In this document: piece after piece, positions 43,346 to 54,940 of the stretch | How the letters are laid out: every line of letters starts with the position of its first letter | How positions within the stretch are numbered: the stretch's first letter is position 1 | Source of the DNA: Hydractinia symbiolongicarpus | Taxonomy: Eukaryota; Cnidaria; Hydrozoa; Anthoathecata; Hydractiniidae | DNA length: 64,000 bases | NCBI RefSeq assembly: GCF_029227915.1 | Contig: NC_079885.1 | Span: forward strand, 11,397,001 to 11,461,000 | Direction: 5' to 3' | Program-made: the position numbers and the translations under genes | The notes under the pieces: model-generated | What the model was told of the DNA's origin: nothing | Database searches by the model: none | What the model saw: only the letters and a program-made list of their open reading frames with translations

Positions 43346-45259
43346 ATTACCTATAAGATAAGCAGTTTTATTTTGGGAAGTTTATAATGTTGTTGTTAAT
43401 AACAGTGTAATTTTTTAATGATACCCTTAACCTTGGAGGGTTAGTGGCTGTAGCACTGGGGTCTAAGGATATGTTTCCCCATAGAAAGGGGTTTTTCGCA
43501 TCCGGCTTAGCCACGATTTCGGAAGCGTTTCAAATGTAAATTAGTGGTTGTAATTTAGTTCGTAAGAGATATAGATGTATTATATTGTATTATGACTATG
43601 GATAGCACACGGTTACTATAATGCAGAAAGTTAAGCTTAATTATACTTTACTTAATGAGTTTATGTAGTTTCACCTTAGAGGAAGACGAGCAGCTCCTCT
43701 AAGCTTCCGTTTAACATAAAAAACAATCTCTGATATTCACTGACTCGTGCCTATAAAATTTCTGTTCGTCTTTTTTTTTTTTGCGAGAATCTCATTTGGC
43801 ATGCACAAAAAACAGCAGACTAAGTTGAATATTTACTAGGGAACGTTTATTTCGGCTTTTTGTGTCTTAGATACTGGAGATTTCAAATTGACTTCACTTT
43901 ACCAGGGTGTTGCGTAAGTTTTAGAAATAGTATAACTGTTTAAACTTTTAAGCTTTCCCGTTTCATCTGTTAGAAACATCGATTCAATCGAAATTAGTTA
44001 GCCTAAAATAAAGAGTTTAGGGTATCCTTACATTTCTTCTTAAAAATGACATCAACCGATATGGTAAGAAACCGCCTTAAACACTACAGAGAAGATAATC
44101 ACGATTCCAGGATCTTTTATTTCTTCTTTGCTGCCCTAGTGCTACAGATAAAAGGGGCTGGAGGAGAGCCTGCGTATAAAGAAATGATTTTCAAAACATT
44201 GTATTTTGAAGATTTGAACTACAGTCTTCGTCAAAATCGGTGTAAACATATGCGTGAATTGCAAAGTTTTTCCTTACAAATTATTATGCAGAATGTGTCT
44301 AATTATCAGTAGGGAATTGTCCAGAGTTACAGACAGTTAACCAAGGAGAAATTGTCCTAAGTGTGAGTATCCAGGGCTTAGTTATCCATGGGATAGCTGC
44401 GCCCTGGAGTGGGAATTGCCCGGGGGCAATTTTTAAGGGGGGGATTTGCAAGGAGCATTGTCCAAGGGCAATCATCTATGGGATTGTCCGAGGACCTTAC
44501 AAAATTAAGCCTGCTGTTACAATTAACAAGTAAAAATATTACAGGCCAATCAAGACTGTTGTGGAATTGCACAGAATACCTCTCATTGAATCAATAAAAT
44601 CACCCAAGTGTATGCTAAATTAAAAGGTGCATTCTGGACTAGTTTTTCCAAAATGTTTTTTGTTTGTTTTGACCTGCGAAGTGCCGTTTACTGGTTTTGT
44701 GCCATATTTAATAAAAACTTTAAGAAGAAATTCAAAAAAAGAAAGAGAATATGCTCTATTTATTTCTTTTTCCGTTAAGTTTAGTTAGCAAATAAATATT
44801 GTTATACCCTATCGATTTTTTTAAAAGAATAGCAGGTTTGGATTTTAGGTTAAAAACAAGTCTATTGTTTAGAACAAATAGTCTCCAGTCCGGCTAGAAT
44901 TTTAGCATTCTCATAAAAAAACTTGTATATTTTGTATCAGCATGTAGCTACTTAGCTAAATAGATTGGCACAGCGAATGAATGAAGTTTTTTTACCTTGT
45001 AGCTAGCAAACCTAGCTGACAGCTAGCTATTACGAGCTAGCCATGTTATTGAATATTCTTGGTTATAATTCGCAGCATCTTTCACCGAAAAATGCAACTT
45101 GCGATTCTTGAAAAAGGCATACATCCTTGTTACGCATGATGACAAAGTGACTGGTGTCATCTTAACAATGGATCTGTATTAACCATTAGCACGATAAACC
45201 CTACAAAATGTATAGGTGGGAATATTACAGGATCCTTTTCGGTACAAAATATCAAAACC
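43346..45259. other. non-coding stretch
   Basis: No supported gene. A frame at 44046-44312 starts MTSTDMVRNRLKHYRED and has no recognised domain. Around 44360-44500 there are imperfect repeats of words such as CAAGGGCAAT and GGGATTGTCC. TAGCTAGC-type words are frequent near 44990-45040. Confidence 0.4.
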
Positions 45260-45526
45260 TTAGCAAGAAAGTTCTGTTCTCCAGGATTTGATTATATCAT
45301 TTTTAATTTTACATTTATTTTGTTTATCAAACATAAATGATACGACTTCTTGCTCAGTCGTTAGTTTAAAGTGACGACCAGTGAGAAAATGATTCCAATG
45401 GTGTACTGCTTCGATAATGGCACATGCTTCCTTTTTAACTGGATGTTTAAGCTGAGGTACGAGAAAAAAAATGTGAACCAGAAGTGTTATTGTGAGAAAA
45501 ATCGAAATGCTGGAATAAGACACCAT
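45260..45526 (-). pseudogene. Ty3/gypsy RNase H fragment
   Basis: Contains KKEACAIIEAVHHWNHFL, TGRHFKLTTEQEVVSFMFD and KIKNDIIKSWRTEL, the C-terminal part of the RNase H domain of Ty3/gypsy Pol. The usual TDQ is TEQ. The preceding RT and the following integrase are absent. It differs in sequence from both gypsy elements to the right, so it comes from another family. Confidence 0.7.
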
Positions 45527-46049
45527 GGCAGATGTCTTTAACGCTAAACCTTCAAACTACATAAAGACTCCCAAAATGTCACCCGAGAGTAATGCAGTTT
45601 GCAGCACCAGTTTTGGTGGCAGACTTTGGCACCCTAACACGGTACCCTAACACCCTAACACATTAACACAAAAAATGATAAGCGAATACATATTCTTCAG
45701 GAACTGCTTTTATTACCAATTAGTCCATAAGGCCCGTGGAAAAATCCATTTAGGCAGGATAAAAGAGAGAAACAACCGTCATTTAAATTTTCCTGACGTC
45801 AGCAGAGACATGTCAAAACACAAAATTTTTTTTTAGAAATGTGTATGCCTGCTGTCTTCATAGATCTTGAAACGCTGATCAAGAAAATGTATAGGATCGT
45901 GCACTTGTGACAAACGGATGAAGAGATATTAGGGTTTGAAGGTTTTTTATGACGTCAATAACCCGTTCATTCCGAAACGGATTTAGTGACCAAAGTTCAA
46001 AAAACTTAGCAAAATTGGTCTTAGGTAGTCCCTAGTTACCCACGCAGGA

Positions 46050-46225
46050 GATGACGTCAGTTATTTCCAGCCGTTTCCAAGTTATTTAGTCTTAAATTTA
46101 AAAGTGCAATGCAATGGCTTCACTAATCTAAATATCCTTTCCTTTGACGTCAATATTGCTCTAACGTCAAAGTTTGCTGATTTACAGAACAAACTTATAG
46201 GCGATTTTATCCACTTTGCAAAAGT
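46050..46225 (+). repeat. dispersed repeat, first copy
   Basis: ATGACGTCAGTTATTT...CCGTTTCCAAGTTATTTAG...AAAAGTGCAATGCAATGGCTT and onwards matches 63829-64000 closely in the same orientation. Non-coding; family unknown. An AACGTCAAAGTTT word is shared. Confidence 0.8.
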
Positions 46226-46723
46226 CACTATTATTATAATAGTCGATAAGGCACGTGGAATAATCTACTTAGGCAAAAGGCCAATGAAAAATAGGTTGCT
46301 TTAGATGTATTTCTGACGTCAGCAGTGGATATACAAAAAAAATGTTGTTAAAATCTCACACAAAATGTCAGATATCAAATCGCATTAAATCCTCCACACA
46401 AATCCACACAAAATAAAAAAGAACAGCTAGCAAGGTGCAAAATCTAGCTGATAAAAAGTTACAACAACAACACTGACACCATCGACACTCACAACACCAA
46501 ACTCACAAAACCGACAGTAAGAACACTGACAGTCACAACACCAAAAGTCACAACACGGATAATAACAATGTCAGAAAAAACGCATCTCAAATGTGCACAT
46601 CTTAAAAGTGATTATATTGAAAACCCTATGAAAAAACCATACTGAAGTTTAGAAAACATCAAATTTAAATCTAGAAAAATCAGTCATTTCGGTTGCATAC
46701 CATCCTCTCCCACAAAAATTCAC

Positions 46724-47192
46724 ACAAAATTTAAAAATCAACCAGTTAAGAACACAAAAATTTTCTCTTTTAATTCCGTACTGCCCTATAATTTTAAACC
46801 TAAATGTCAAAAAATCAATGAGTAAAGAATAAACTTGAATCAACAAAGATCATTATGTGTAGAGCTTGAAACACTAATCAAAATAATGTATAGAATCATG
46901 TACAACACCAACAATAACAATAAAGTCAGAAATAACACATCTCAAATATTCACTTCGTTGAATAGCTTTAAAATTTCAATCAGAAGTGTCAAAAAAACAT
47001 CAAGTTTATATCTGCAAAATCATTTCTTCAATTATATACTATCCTGTTCCCCAAAAATATACACAAATTATAAAAATTAACAGGTTAAGAACACAAAATT
47101 TTTTTCCTTAGTATGATGATCTGTAGTGACCTTTACCAACCATTTGAAAGTAAATGTCAAAAAAGAATAAGGAGTAAATTTGAATCAACAAA
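46724..47192. repeat. two diverged tandem units of about 335 bp
   Basis: Blocks starting CACAAA(A)TTTAAAAATYAAC, with GTTAAGAACACAAAA and ending TTGAATCAACAAAGAT, occur at about 46724-46850 and 47056-47192. Non-coding and AT-rich. Confidence 0.55.
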
Positions 47193-47493
47193 GATATTAT
47201 TTTTGGAAAACACAGTGTGTATACGGTCTGTCCTCACGAAAGTTAACTCAAAATGTAAAACAGGTCGGTTTTTGAGGAGCAAATCAACAAAAATCAGTTC
47301 ATTTTTAGCATGTTCTATATTGTCATTGCCCATAAATCTTCCACAAAAAGGTTATGAAACATATTAAATTATAGAAAAAATCAGGCATTTCATACAATAT
47401 AAAAACAAAAAGTTTTAGTCGGAACAATTAGTAATTTTTTTCATTATCACCAAATACAGTTATTACTACAATTTTAAAATTCTTAACAAAAAC

Positions 47494-48330
47494 GTGAATT
47501 TGTTCTCTCAGTATATTGCATGTGGTCTTTATCCAACACCAACCACATCAGTCAGCACACTGACTACACCAGTTAGCACACCAGTTGGCACACCAGATCA
47601 ATCAAACTCTACATCGGCGGCATCAACAAAAGAACCATGTAAATGTGAACCAAGGCAGCACCCACCCCCTCGTCCAAAGAAAATACCTTTCGTCCGGAAT
47701 GTAGAGAATGTTCCAAAAATGAGAGAATGGCTCCGCGGTCAATATTCGTCTTCAACGTTCAACAAATGCACCCACCAGAAGCTCCCTACAATGTCTGGTA
47801 CACCCATCAAGCTGAATGTGGACCCTGACGCAGAACGATCAGCAGTACATACTCCAGCTCGAATCCCAATCCATTGGCGTGAGAAGGCAAAAAATCAGTT
47901 GAACGAAGACATACGACTTGGAGTATTTAAAAAAGTCGAGCCAAACACACCAAACACTTGGTGTCATCGAGCCATCTGACAAGAAAACCTGATGGAAGTC
48001 CTCGTCGGGTTGTTGATTTCCAGTCATTAAATAAACACTGTATCAGAGAGTATCATCACATCTTTTCACCATTCCACCAAGCTCTGTCAATCCCACCGTG
48101 TACATACCGCACTGTATCTGATGCTTGGAATGGCTATCATTCCGTTCCAGTAGAAAGCGAAGATAGACACTATTTCACCTTCATCACTGAGTTTGGTCGT
48201 TACCGTTATTGTGCTGCTCCTCAGGGATTCATCGCAAGCGGAGATGGATACACTCATTGTTACAACGAGATCATTGCTGACGTTCCAAGAAAAACAAAAT
48301 GCGCGGACAACACTAAATTATGAGACAACA
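47494..48330 (+). pseudogene. gypsy-1 Pol: N-terminal linker and reverse transcriptase
   Basis: Frame 1 (47494-47979) carries KKIPFVRNVENVPKMREWL and HTPARIPIHWREKAKNQL, then breaks. Frame 2 (47958-48323) carries RT motifs KPDGSPRRVVDFQSLNKH, DAWNGYHSVPVESEDR and YCAAPQGFIASGDGY. At the catalytic box, CADNT replaces the family's CVDDT, so the second Asp is Asn and the enzyme would be dead even without the frameshift and the stop right after it. Confidence 0.82.
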
Positions 48331-48359
48331 ATCTGGAGGAACATTAGTGGCGCATCATA

Positions 48360-49717
48360 GACTATCTTGAGTTAACAGGAAAGAAGGGAATCGTACTTAA
48401 CCTGTCTAAATTCCAATTTTCTCAAAAGGAACTTAAATTTGCCGGCTTCCATATAACTGAAAACGAAGTTCGCCCTCTAGACAAATATCTAGATTCAATC
48501 AAACAGTTTTCAACAACACCACATCATTACAACCAGCTGTCAAGGATCATGTTACCGTTCAAGCCCCTGCTAAGCCCAAAGACACCATTCCAATGGTCTG
48601 ATAAACTATAGTCCGCATTCGAACAATCTAAAATTCTCATCATAGACTCTATCAAGGAAAGAGTCCGACTCTTTGACCCACAAAGGAAAACCTGCCTCAG
48701 CTCAGATTGGTAGAAAACAGGCATAGGATACTGGTTGTTTTAAAAACACTGTAAATACAAGTCTGATAAACCGAAATGCTGTCCTGACGGGTGGAAGGTG
48801 ACATTAGCTGGCTCGCGTTTCCTCAAACCAGCTTCGCAGAACTATGCAACCATTGACGGAGAGACACTCGCAATTGCATGGACGCTGGAAGACACAAAAT
48901 TCTTCACCATGGGTTGTGACGACCTAGTTATATTAACCAACCACCAACCACTCACAGGCAACCTAGCCGATAGGGTACTTGATGAGATACCCAACCCAAG
49001 AATCTTTAGTTTAAAACAGAGAAAATTTAAAATCTACCACATCCCTGGAAAGATGATTCCTGCTTCAGACGCAACATCTGGAAACCTGCCATCAGAAATA
49101 ACGACGTGGAGGAAGGTATCTTTTCAATTTTCAACTCGATGGAGGAAACAATTGTTGCGTCAGTCAGATCCAACCATGACAAAATACACGCCATCACATG
49201 GGAAAGGGTGCGTTCAGCAACCAAAGAAGACCCTTATATGCAGATATGCAATCATTAACGGCTTTAATGACATTGTATCCCAACTCCCACCTCAATTGCA
49301 ACCCTATTGGCAATATCGAGATCACTTATCCGTCATCGAAGACCTTAAAATGCTTGTCAAAAGGACAGTAATTCCTCCAGCTCTTCGTTCGGAAGTGTGC
49401 ACCAGCTTACACTCAGACCAACAAGGCGCGACTGGAATGAATAAAAGAGCAAAACAATCAGTCTTCTGGCCCGGAATCTCACAAAGCATCCAACTAAAGA
49501 GAACCAACTGCAACACATGCTGGGAGATCGCACCCAGCCAACCCCATTTGCCTCCTAACGAACCAACCATCTCAACGTCACCGTTCGAAGCCATTGTCTC
49601 AGATTACTTCAAACTACATGGACACTGGTACCTAGTTCTTGTCGACCGATTCAGTAACTGGCCACACATTACAAAAGTTGAACATGGTCCCACAACCACT
49701 GGTGCTAAGGGTCTGAT
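48360..49717 (+). pseudogene. gypsy-1 Pol: RNase H and integrase N-terminus
   Basis: From 48798 the frame is open for about 300 codons: RNase H (YATIDGETLAIAWTLEDTKF, LTNHQPL), then the integrase zinc-binding region (SLHSDQQGATGMNKRAKQSV ... CNTCWEIAPSQP) and the first catalytic Asp in VSDYFKLHGHWYLVLVDRFS. The second zinc-ligand His (HQG in the family) is Gln here. It ends in mid-domain at the transposon insertion (49717). Confidence 0.82.
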
Positions 49718-49798
49718 TCTCGGATCCAGGCTGACGTCACACCGCTGAAGATTGGCCAATCTTCGCGCATGCGCGAGTAACTGCAGTGAAAACAAACG
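49718..49798. repeat. left terminal inverted repeat of the ISL2EU-like element
   Basis: Begins TCTCGGATCC and carries CGCGCATGCGCGA and CTGCAGTGAAAACAAAC, which reappear inverted at the right end (51372-51448). Contains an internal short inverted repeat AAGATTGGCCAATCTT at 49747-49762. Confidence 0.88.
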
Positions 49799-49862
49799 TT
49801 TTGCGCTAGCTGTGGAAAGCTTTTTTCACTGCAGTTTACTGTAAGAGAAGGTCTATGACACA

Positions 49863-50945
49863 ATGAGTTACAACATTGAAGAAATAAGTGTCGAAGCGAA
49901 AACAAGATATTTTAATAAGCTAAAAATTGTTAATTTGGATACTTGTCCATACCAATTGCCAGCAGATGCTTGGATCAACGATCCTTCGAAGTGGCCAAAC
50001 TTGGAGTACCCTGAGGTTTATGATTACTTGGTAAACACCCCTGGCGTTTTTACAAGAGAAGCTATGAAGAGTCGAAAAAGTTTGGAAGCCCACAATCAAT
50101 TTGTTAGTGGATGGGTTAGAACTGTGTTTTTCTTTAAGAAAGACAAAACATGGCCATATATTTTACTGAAGGCAGAAGTTATGCCTTCTCAAAGAGTAAA
50201 TGAGGATCCTCACATACCCTGGATCATTGTGGACATAAAAAATGTTAATGTTCTTTCTGCCCACTGCACATGTATGGCTGGGCTTGGTGAGTCATGTAGT
50301 CACATAGGGGCTTTGTTATTTAAAATCGAGGCTGCTGTTCGTGCTGGATTCACTAAGAAAGCATGTACTGAAGAAGCATGTAAGTGGAATGTCGATTTTG
50401 TCAAAAAAGTTGCACCGAAGAAGATTTCTGACATTAAATTTTATTCAGAGAAGGCTGTTGAGAACTTTAAGAAAAACAATCATAGCAGTAATAAATTTCC
50501 TGGTAGTAATGTTCCACCAACTGATGAAGAAAAGGCAAGGTTTTTATCAAAACTGTCTAAATTGGACAAAAAATCCATTGTTTTGCATACATTCTCTGAT
50601 TTTTATAAACCATTCGTGCCAATATATGAACCACCTAGAAGAGCCAAGTTACCAAAGTCATTGAGAACGCTATTTAACAGTAACAACATTGATAAAGATG
50701 GTGACGAGTTACAACAAATGTCAAGAGATATTTATAATAACATGACTTTGTCAGCAGAGGTTGTTGATTACATTTACAACTCAAGTACGAAACAATCGAA
50801 AAGTTTTATTTGGCATGAGATACGTGTTGGCAGAATTACTGCATCAAAAGTATATGATGTTCTCCACACTAACTTGGAAACTCCATCAGAGTCCCTAATC
50901 AAAAGGATTTGTAAAATTTCATCTGTTGTATCCACCAAATTGTAG
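49863..50945 (+). pseudogene. SWIM zinc-finger plus YqaJ-nuclease protein, C-terminally truncated
   Basis: ATG 49863 (MSYNIEEISVEAKTRYF) opens 360 codons. A SWIM zinc finger CTCMAGLGESCSHIGALL lies at about residues 138-155. A linker follows, then the start of the YqaJ-type nuclease fold (FIWHEIRVGRITASKVYDVL, about residues 318-337). Soon after, the frame runs into the internal deletion and ends with unrelated codons (STKL). The nuclease catalytic residues that follow in the family are missing. In ISL2EU elements this second protein accompanies the transposase and is thought to help DNA processing. Confidence 0.85.
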
Positions 50946-51212
50946 GTTCAAACGCAGCTTTGCAAGAGTCATCAGCAACTGATCTTTGAAAGGCATCTTC
51001 GATCGAAATTTTTTTGGCAACGAATCTTTCACCATGTCAAAAACAGTGTCAAATTGATCTTTGTTTATTCCAGTGTAATATTTAAATTTTGCTGGCTTTT
51101 TTTTCAGATGTTCATAGCATATGAATTTACTCTCAAGATCATTAACTGTAATTTTTGCTTTTTGAAGAGCTTCTGTCAGATTTGTTATTTCAATTAAATG
51201 TTTATTATCCAA
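50919..51212 (-). pseudogene. ISL2EU/IS5-type transposase, N-terminal fragment
   Basis: Minus-strand frame, open upstream to about 51235 without an ATG. It has a leucine-rich coiled coil (LTEALQKAKITVNDLESKF) followed by KFKYYTGINKDQFDTVFDMV and PFKDQLLMTLAKLRLNLQF, the helix-turn-helix that precedes the DDE domain in this transposase family. The frame stops at GGYNR where the internal deletion begins, so the whole catalytic domain is absent. Confidence 0.8.
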
Positions 51213-51371
51213 AATTTTTTCTTCGTTCTGGGTTGTTATTCAGAAATCTGTAGAATCCAGGTTTATTTTCCATTAAATTATGGTTTGAACAACCAAAAAG
51301 CAGCACAACTATTTGGCATTTTAAAAACTTCTATGTGTTCACTCCAGCTTCGCTAGGTTAAAATGACTGCT

Positions 51372-51448
51372 CCAGGAGAGTTTGTTTTCACTGCAGTAAG
51401 TCGCGCATGCGCAGAAAATTACCGTCAGTGATTAACCCGGATCCGAGA
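51372..51448. repeat. right terminal inverted repeat of the ISL2EU-like element
   Basis: Contains GTTTTCACTGCAGTAAGTCG and GCGCATGCGCAG and ends GGATCCGAGA, followed by the AT target duplication. Confidence 0.88.
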
Positions 51449-51450
51449 AT

Positions 51451-51580
51451 TCGTGCATTAAAACGATCCTTTAGCACATTTTGAGTTCCACAAGAATTGA
51501 GCAACCCCAGTTGCAAACTAAAATTCATCCAGTACGTGAGAGGAACCCCCGCAGTGGCATAAAGACTATGTGTTTAACAA
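51451..51580 (+). pseudogene. gypsy-1 integrase continuation after the transposon
   Basis: Reading through the excised site gives GLI then RALKRSFSTF, a stop, VPQELS, matching the integrase sequence that follows the same point in gypsy-2 (ALRRLCMTFGVPVEVVSD). Similarity fades after about 40 codons; the second and third catalytic residues are not found. Confidence 0.7.
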
Positions 51581-52223
51581 ATAGCACAGACACTGTTAAA
51601 CCTCCAGTATACGACTAGGGTGATGTTAAGTGATAACTTACGCTATACTTACTTAACCTTGTATATACTTTTATTCTTTTAGTTAAAACATTTTATTGAT
51701 TGAAGACCTAATCAATGAAATTGCATAATTGCTCAGAAACTAACAAATAACAACATAATTCATAGGTTAGAGCTAGCCATGAGATGGGGGCAGGACTTTG
51801 GAGAGGCTAAATTAACTAGCTAACAGCTACTGTACACCCAGTTAAATATATTTAAACTAGGAACATTTAGCTAAAACTAAAGCTAGCTATTTATGCTCAG
51901 TAAAACACATGAAGAGAAACAATAGTCATGTAAAAATAATAACATTACAGTGAGTTCAACAAACCAAAGTCTTCCGTTTGTTAGTCAGCTAACAGCTTTA
52001 TGTAGCATTTTGAATTTTAGACGAATACATTAGTTACGCGCCAGGGCATACATTAATTATGCAACAAAATGTCAAACAATATGGCTACTTTAAGAATTTG
52101 AGGCTTTCAGGTGGCTTTTGCTGAAAAAGGGAGTCTGCTTGCTCCAGCGACATAAAAACCAAACGTTTAAAAATATCAAAGTTTCTACTATTTGTGATTT
52201 CAAATCGACTTCAAACTCTAGCC
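51581..52223. other. non-coding gap between the two gypsy elements
   Basis: Nothing coding is seen. AT-rich with TAGCTAGC-like words (51770-51890). The last five bases, TAGCC (52219-52223), are the target duplication of the next retrotransposon. Confidence 0.5.
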
Positions 52224-52344
52224 TGTAGAATATGGACTGTTTACGTTACTATTCTTTATTATCATTGTTACTGTTTTCTTTTGTTTATTTAGAAAACCAC
52301 ATTCTTTACTAGGAAAATATATATAAAGAAAGACACTTTGTTTA
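52224..52344 (+). repeat. 5' LTR (121 bp)
   Basis: TG...TA repeat with a TATATATAAAG promoter-like box near 52317-52327. Followed after 2 bases by TGGTTTTGG, a possible tRNA primer-binding site. Ending in TA and not CA is unusual, but both copies agree. Confidence 0.88.
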
Positions 52345-52345
52345 T

Positions 52346-53595
52346 GTGGTTTTGGTTATTATACTGTGTATGTTAACACCTACTATTGCATGTCCAATAA
52401 TTGGATGTGGGTATGTTACAGATGATGTTGACGCTGCCATTGCGGCTGCTTTGTTGACAGTTCACAACAATGTTCATGTGAATGCTCCACGACCAGCAGT
52501 TGCGAAACAGCAGGCATCAAAGATTCAACGTCCAACAATCACAAAGGGGTCCACTGAGGAAAGTTGGAATTCATTGCCAGATTGAATATGTTTAAACAGG
52601 GAACAGCCCTTGTTGGCATTGAGATATGTCAACAGTTATTTGGCTACTGAGATGAGGAGCTTGGCAATTATATATTACGTCAAAACAATGACATTCTGCA
52701 CTCCACAGAGAAAGTGCTTATGGATACCGTCAAAAAACTTGCTGTGACTCCAGTTGTCATTAGGATTCGCAGGTTTGATCTTCTTGCACTTCGACAAGCC
52801 AATGGTGAAAGTGTCCGATCATTCCACGCTAGGATTAAAGGCAAAGTCGCTACATGCGCTTATTTGATTGGTTGCCCCAGTACAACCTGCACACAGACTG
52901 TAGACTTTACAGATGTAATCATTAAGGACGTTCTTATATCTGGGCTGTCCAATGAGGAAGTAAAAATGGAGGTGTTCGGTCAGCATAACCTCGAACAAAA
53001 AAGCATCGACCAAACTGTACAGTTCATTGAGGCAAAGGAGCTGGCTCGAAGCGCCCTGACTAGAAGCTCAACAATGTCTTCTATTTCGGGTTACAGGAAG
53101 AACGTTCGGTCAACGAAAGTCCCTACTGGTGCATCTGACATCACTACACGACCTTCCATCGTCTGCTCCACCCAGATTGAAAAGTTAATTTGGGGCGGAC
53201 GACAAAAGAAGATGGTTGACAGAAAATTTTGTCCAACATGTTGGAGTGAGCAGATCAGAAAGAAACAACAGCACAAAGAAGTCAATGCAGTGGCAGATAA
53301 GGACCCAGCACTCACTATCGGTAGTATCGACGCTATAAAACCCTTGAACCACCTGCTGTTCGACACAGAAAGCGGATGGGAGGATGCCAAGTCATTTGAC
53401 CACCCAACCCGTGCTCTGACTGTCCACATCAATGACCAGGATTACGAGAATATGAATCGCAAACCCCCATCCATCAACTCATTCACCATCTCTGTTGTTA
53501 CCGACACTGGTGCACAGTCCTGCCTGAGGGGACTTCGTAATTTCCTTCAAGCTGGTTTCGCCACTGCGGACCTTTTATCTGTTAGACACTCGTAA
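52346..53595 (+). pseudogene. gypsy-2 Gag and aspartic protease
   Basis: The first frame (52346-52585) starts after the LTR and includes VTDDVDAAIAAALLTVHNNV and TITKGSTEESWNS. It shifts, then the long frame 52714-53595 carries Gag capsid-type sequence (LALRQANGESVRSFHARIKG, VLISGLSNEEVKMEVFG), a Cys pair FCPTCW and the retropepsin active site VVTDTGAQSCLRGL (DTGA). The protease runs into a stop at 53593. Gag would form the particle and the protease would cut the polyprotein. Confidence 0.8.
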
Positions 53596-53789
53596 TACGC
53601 TGCAAATAAGGAGAAGATCCCATTATCAGGAGGTATCTTTCTGCGTCTTTCCGGCTCAAACTGAACAGGTCAAAATCACACCGCGGCTGTAATGACTTAC
53701 ATTAGTCCATCATCCAACAAATTTTACCTTTCTCGGGAGGTACTTGTTCAACTTGATGTGATTTCACAAACATTCCCACAACTCAGTGG

Positions 53790-54940
53790 TGCCCTTCATC
53801 AGTCTGCCATACATGAATAACCTGCATCTTGCGATTTTCCGAAGAGGACACAACCTCCTTCACGCTACGCCAAACTTCCATTCGAGTGCATTCCATCAAA
53901 CAACAACGAAATGCGTGAATGGCTCATCAACTACTTCTCTGTGTCCACCTCAACCAATGTCCCCATCAGGAACTCCCTGGAATGCCAGGTCCCGAAATCA
54001 CTCTACACATTGATGATGAGGCAGCCGCCTGTTCCTCTTCACTGGCAAGACGCCGTAAAGGAACAGCTGGGTAATGATGTTGCCATGGGCGTACTTGAAA
54101 AGGTACCGATCGGGGTACCATCCCAGTGGTGCCGTCGAATGGTAATCACATCCAAGGCTGATGGGTGAACCACGTAGAACTGTCGATTTGTCGCCACTGA
54201 AAGCCTTTTGCCTCAAGGAAACCCACCATTTTCAACCACCATTCCAACGAGCTAAAAGGGTGCCGTCGAATAGTTGGAAGCCAGTCAACGATGCATGGAA
54301 TGGCTACCACTCTATTCCAATACGCTCTGAAGATCGCCGTTATACTACATTCATTACGCCCTGGGGGAGGTACCGTTACAGGGTCGCACCACAAGGCTTC
54401 CTCGCAAGTGGAGACGCTTACTCCAGAAGATTTGATGAGATAATCACAGCTGTAGAAAGGAAGACAAAGTGTGTAGACGATACTTTAATGTGGGATGATG
54501 ATCTTACTGAACATTGGTGGAGGATGATAGACTTTTTGACTCTTCTGCGCAACAATAGTGTGATACTAAATAAAAAAAAGTTCCAGTTTGGTCAAAAACC
54601 GTTGATTTTGCAGGATTCCAAATCTCAAAGTACTCGATCAAATCTTCTCGAAGATTCATTGATGCTATTTTGCAGTTTCCTATACCGACTAAACTGACCG
54701 ATGTACGATCATGGTTTGGGTTGGTGAACCAGGTCTCACATTACGATAAATTATCAAACGTTATGGAGCCATTCAAACGCCTACTCAGTCCAAAGACCAA
54801 GTTCGAGTGGACATTAGACCTGGATATCGGCCTACGACCCGATTGGTCCAAGACAGGGGTCGGCTTCTTTCTGTCTCAAAAACATTGCAATTGTTTACAG
54901 TTGTCTCCAGACTGTTGTAAAGGTGGTTAGAGGATAACCC
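53790..54940 (+). pseudogene. gypsy-2 reverse transcriptase
   Basis: Spread over several frames: PLHWQDAVKEQLGNDVAMGV and PSQWCRRMVITSKADG, then after one shift RRTVDLSPLKAFCLKETHHF, DAWNGYHSIPIRSEDRRY, RVAPQGFLASGDAYSRRF and the catalytic box KCVDDTLMWDDD with both Asp residues kept. The thumb region follows in yet another frame (LTDVRSWFGLVNQVSHYDKL). Same family as gypsy-1, but with an intact active site. Confidence 0.82.

Larger units (their letters stand above)
49718..51448. mobile_element. ISL2EU-like DNA transposon, internally deleted, 1731 bp
   Basis: Ends are TCTCGGATCC ... GGATCCGAGA. Imperfect terminal inverted repeats extend inward and share CGCGCATGCGCGA and TAACTGCAGTGAAAACAAAC (left, about 49769-49798) with their complement at about 51379-51415. 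The flanks show AT at 49716-49717 and 51449-51450. Removing the element and one AT restores the gypsy integrase reading frame across the site, which proves the ends and a 2-bp duplication. Two gene remnants face each other: a SWIM/YqaJ protein (plus) and a transposase N-terminus (minus), the pair known from ISL2EU. An internal deletion fused them at about 50930, so the copy is non-autonomous. Confidence 0.9.
47494..51580 (+). mobile_element. Ty3/gypsy retrotransposon fragment, interrupted by a DNA transposon
   Basis: Pol remnants run from a region N-terminal to RT (47494), through RT and RNase H, to the integrase zinc finger and first catalytic Asp. They are cut at 49717 by an ISL2EU-like element and resume at 51451 in the correct frame for some 20 codons before decaying. 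No LTRs are found at either end, so both termini are lost. It is of the same family as the 52224-61868 element. Confidence 0.85.

Noticed and set aside
45625-45665. Telomere-like ACCCTAACACCCTAACAC
   Set aside because: Only a few irregular units, internal to the window, with no array. Better read as local low complexity.
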